This document shows, piece after piece, positions 5,811 through 6,142 of a DNA stretch of 6,142 nucleotides. Both the position numbers and the translations under genes were made by a program. This DNA comes from JAISFI01 sp031552425 (GTDB taxonomy: Bacteria; Bacteroidota; Bacteroidia; Bacteroidales; Azobacteroidaceae), in NCBI GenBank assembly GCA_031552425.1, contig JAVBMM010000078.1:1-6142 (forward strand), read 5' to 3'. Each line of letters begins with the position of its first letter. Position 1 is the first letter of the stretch. Under the pieces are notes generated by a model. The model saw nothing but the letters and a program-made list of their open reading frames with translations. It was not told the origin of the DNA and did no database searches.

Positions 5811-6140
5811 TTAAATTCCAGTATAATTATGAGGCGTTATTGCCTTCAATTCTGCTTTTATTTCATTACTTACTTGTAAGGTCTCGATAAAATCTTTAAT
5901 ACTTTGCTCTGTTATTCCCTGATTAGTGCGTGTTAACTCTTTCAAGGCTTCGTATGGATTTGGGTATCCTTCTCTTCTGAGAATTGTTTGAATTCCTTCG
6001 GCTACTACTGCCCAAGTATTTTCCAAGTCCTGATTCAATACTTTTTCGTTGAGTAATAACTTACTCAATCCTTTTAAAGTACTTTGTAACGCTATTTGTG
6101 TATGAGCAAAGGGCATTCCTACATTTCTCAATACTGTAGA
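5811..6140 (-). CDS. purB: Adenylosuccinate lyase, C-terminal part (5' end outside window)
   Basis: Purine-synthesis enzyme of the fumarase/aspartase superfamily that releases fumarate from SAICAR and from adenylosuccinate. Only the last 109 residues are present; the frame is open to the window edge (STVLRNVGMPFAHTQIALQSTLKGL...), so the TTG at 6131 is an internal Leu, not the start. The stretches ALQSTLKGLSKL, NTWAVVAEGIQTILRREG, NPYEALKELTR and the end LKAITPHNYTGI closely follow the C-terminal domain of the longer E. coli-type PurB. The superfamily signature loop (SSxMPxKxNP type) lies upstream of the window. It precedes the rluB-like gene by 39 bp and is probably the promoter-proximal gene of the three visible operon members. 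Confidence 0.95.
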   Translation of the reverse strand, partial: STVLRNVGMPFAHTQIALQSTLKGLSKLLLNEKVLNQDLENTWAVVAEGIQTILRREGYPNPYEALKELTRTNQGITEQSIKDFIETLQVSNEIKAELKAITPHNYTGI

Positions 6141-6142
6141 AT

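Overview
The window looks like an ordinary piece of chromosome from an AT-rich member of the Bacteroidota, most likely Bacteroidales. Three things point there: a TTTG / TAnnTTTG promoter of the Bacteroidota type around 2035-2065, genes that start without a usable Shine-Dalgarno sequence, and a 23S-type pseudouridine synthase with a long Asn/Gly/Arg/Tyr-rich N-terminus, which I associate with this phylum. No genus can be named from the sequence alone.

Left part (1-1701, + strand): the C-terminal two thirds or so of a P1B-1 copper-exporting ATPase (CopA type), cut by the window edge, followed 11 bp later by a 69-residue HMA metallochaperone of CopZ type. Together they form a copper-efflux unit whose start and regulator lie outside the window.

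Middle part (1702-3060): a small minus-strand gene for a divergent 4Fe-4S ferredoxin faces the chaperone gene tail to tail. It is transcribed divergently from a two-gene plus-strand unit, a PhnB-like VOC-fold protein followed by a DUF1801 (YdhG-like) protein one base later. The 258-bp gap between the divergent genes is the most structured non-coding stretch. It holds two overlapping, opposed promoters, a 21-bp-period direct repeat placed like a two-site operator, and several dyads in the leader of the VOC gene.

Right part (3043-6142, all minus strand): a tight housekeeping cluster read purB (partial) -> rluB-like -> asnS, with gaps of 39 and 6 bp, closed by a strong intrinsic terminator at 3055-3091. 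It combines purine synthesis, rRNA modification and Asn-tRNA charging. I found no consensus promoter in either gap, so it is probably one operon.

No tRNA, rRNA, CRISPR array, insertion sequence, phage gene or obviously new system was seen. The points worth a second look are regulatory (the 2002-2153 region) and the disordered arm of the pseudouridine synthase.
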